Below are positions 63,590 through 64,000 of a stretch of DNA of 64,000 bases, piece after piece; position 1 is the stretch's first letter, and each line of letters starts with the position of its first letter. A program made the position numbers and the translations under genes. The notes beneath the pieces were generated by a model. That model saw nothing but the letters and a program-made list of their open reading frames with translations. It searched no databases and was not told the DNA's origin. Source of the stretch: Sphingomonas oryzagri (GTDB lineage Bacteria > Pseudomonadota > Alphaproteobacteria > Sphingomonadales > Sphingomonadaceae); the NCBI RefSeq assembly GCF_029906645.1, contig NZ_JARYGZ010000002.1:62001-126000 (forward strand), read 5' to 3'.

Positions 63590-64000
63590 TCAGCTGTTCT
63601 TCGGCTTTGAATGCCGTGCATAGAGCTTAAACAGATGCTCTAGCCGCTCGGTGTCGTCTCGGAATGGGCGACCAATGTAGATGGTCTCGAGGTATCGATC
63701 GAGATCACGGTGCGCCTGCCGAAGTTCGTCTGGTGTCGTTTCTGGATTGTATAGCCATCCTAGGGACCGGCCATCGGCAATATAGGGCTCCCTAGCCCTG
63801 AGAATTGCCAGAGCGTGATCCTCAAGCTCGGTTTTCTGTTGGGCGGAGAGAGATGGAAGGGGGAAGGTGTTGTAGACGAGAGTGTTGGAATACCGATAAT
63901 CGGTCTTCAACCTTCCGCCGACCGTTGCCGTCCAATCAAGATGGAGGCGCGAGGAGACGATCGAGAACAGCCATGTAGGGGCGTTGTAGACCGCGAACGC
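63590..64000 (-). CDS. Class I SAM-dependent DNA methyltransferase (C-terminal part; 5' end off window)
   Basis: The final 136 residues of a larger protein, in frame to the right edge. The sequence AFAVYNAPTWLFSIVSSRLHLDWTATVGGRLKTDYRYS, then TLVYNTFPLP and AREPYI...LGWLYN, matches the C-terminal specificity region of large class I DNA methyltransferases such as MmeI-like and type IIG proteins. The SAM-binding and NPPF/Y catalytic motifs must lie beyond the window. It is the first visible gene of the operon with the helicase and GIY-YIG genes. Confidence 0.82.
   Translation of the reverse strand, partial: AFAVYNAPTWLFSIVSSRLHLDWTATVGGRLKTDYRYSNTLVYNTFPLPSLSAQQKTELEDHALAILRAREPYIADGRSLGWLYNPETTPDELRQAHRDLDRYLETIYIGRPFRDDTERLEHLFKLYARHSKPKNS

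Overview
The window is GC-rich alphaproteobacterial DNA, most likely from a sphingomonad (Sphingomonas or a close relative). The basis is the carotenoid set crtZ, crtB, crtY and crtI scattered among housekeeping genes, the general protein style, and abundant GTG/TTG starts. No rRNA, tRNA or CRISPR array was seen.

Bases 1-7478 hold one leftward, tightly overlapping operon for an unusual surface sugar: HpcH/HpaI-type aldolase, SDR, 3-dehydroquinate-synthase-like cyclase, GtrB-like glycosyltransferase, NAD-dependent epimerase, acetolactate-synthase-like TPP enzyme, GtrA flippase and an RfbH-type 3-dehydrase cut by the left edge. RfbH, a TPP carboligase and a DHQ-synthase-like enzyme together suggest a deoxygenated, branched and possibly carbocyclic sugar.

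Bases 7901-27589 are ordinary chromosome: NhaA, a CPBP protease, acylphosphatase, etfBA with a candidate operator and terminator, sucC, crtZ, crtB with a LOG protein, thiC behind a TPP riboswitch, two tandem paralogous secreted proteins, a glycine-zipper lipoprotein, a fatty acid hydroxylase, a PilZ protein, then crtY-crtI.

From just after crtI to the right edge the DNA is accessory. A Tn7-like transposition operon (tnsA, a Thr-rich mini-ORF, tnsB, tnsC, tniQ, all leftward) lies next to crtI. Beyond it are a probable catalytically dead RNase H-fold relative, a DNA-binding protein with an internal duplication, an 850-bp non-coding stretch rich in hairpins, a lipoprotein, and a serine recombinase-ParB-ParB operon with HTH regulators.

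Bases 42934-64000 are a dense defence island. It holds a 1967-aa DUF4011/SF1 helicase/Vsr-like nuclease/DUF3320 fusion; a BrxR/CapW-like WYL regulator with an Mrr-like nuclease, divergent from sbcDC across a near-perfect inverted repeat; a GIY-YIG-like protein; an Mrr nuclease; a TcmP-DUF5131 pair; and a methyltransferase (cut by the right edge), DEAD/DEAH helicase and GIY-YIG operon. The simplest reading, which is inference, is a transposon-associated island inserted beside the crtYI operon. Its right end is not visible.
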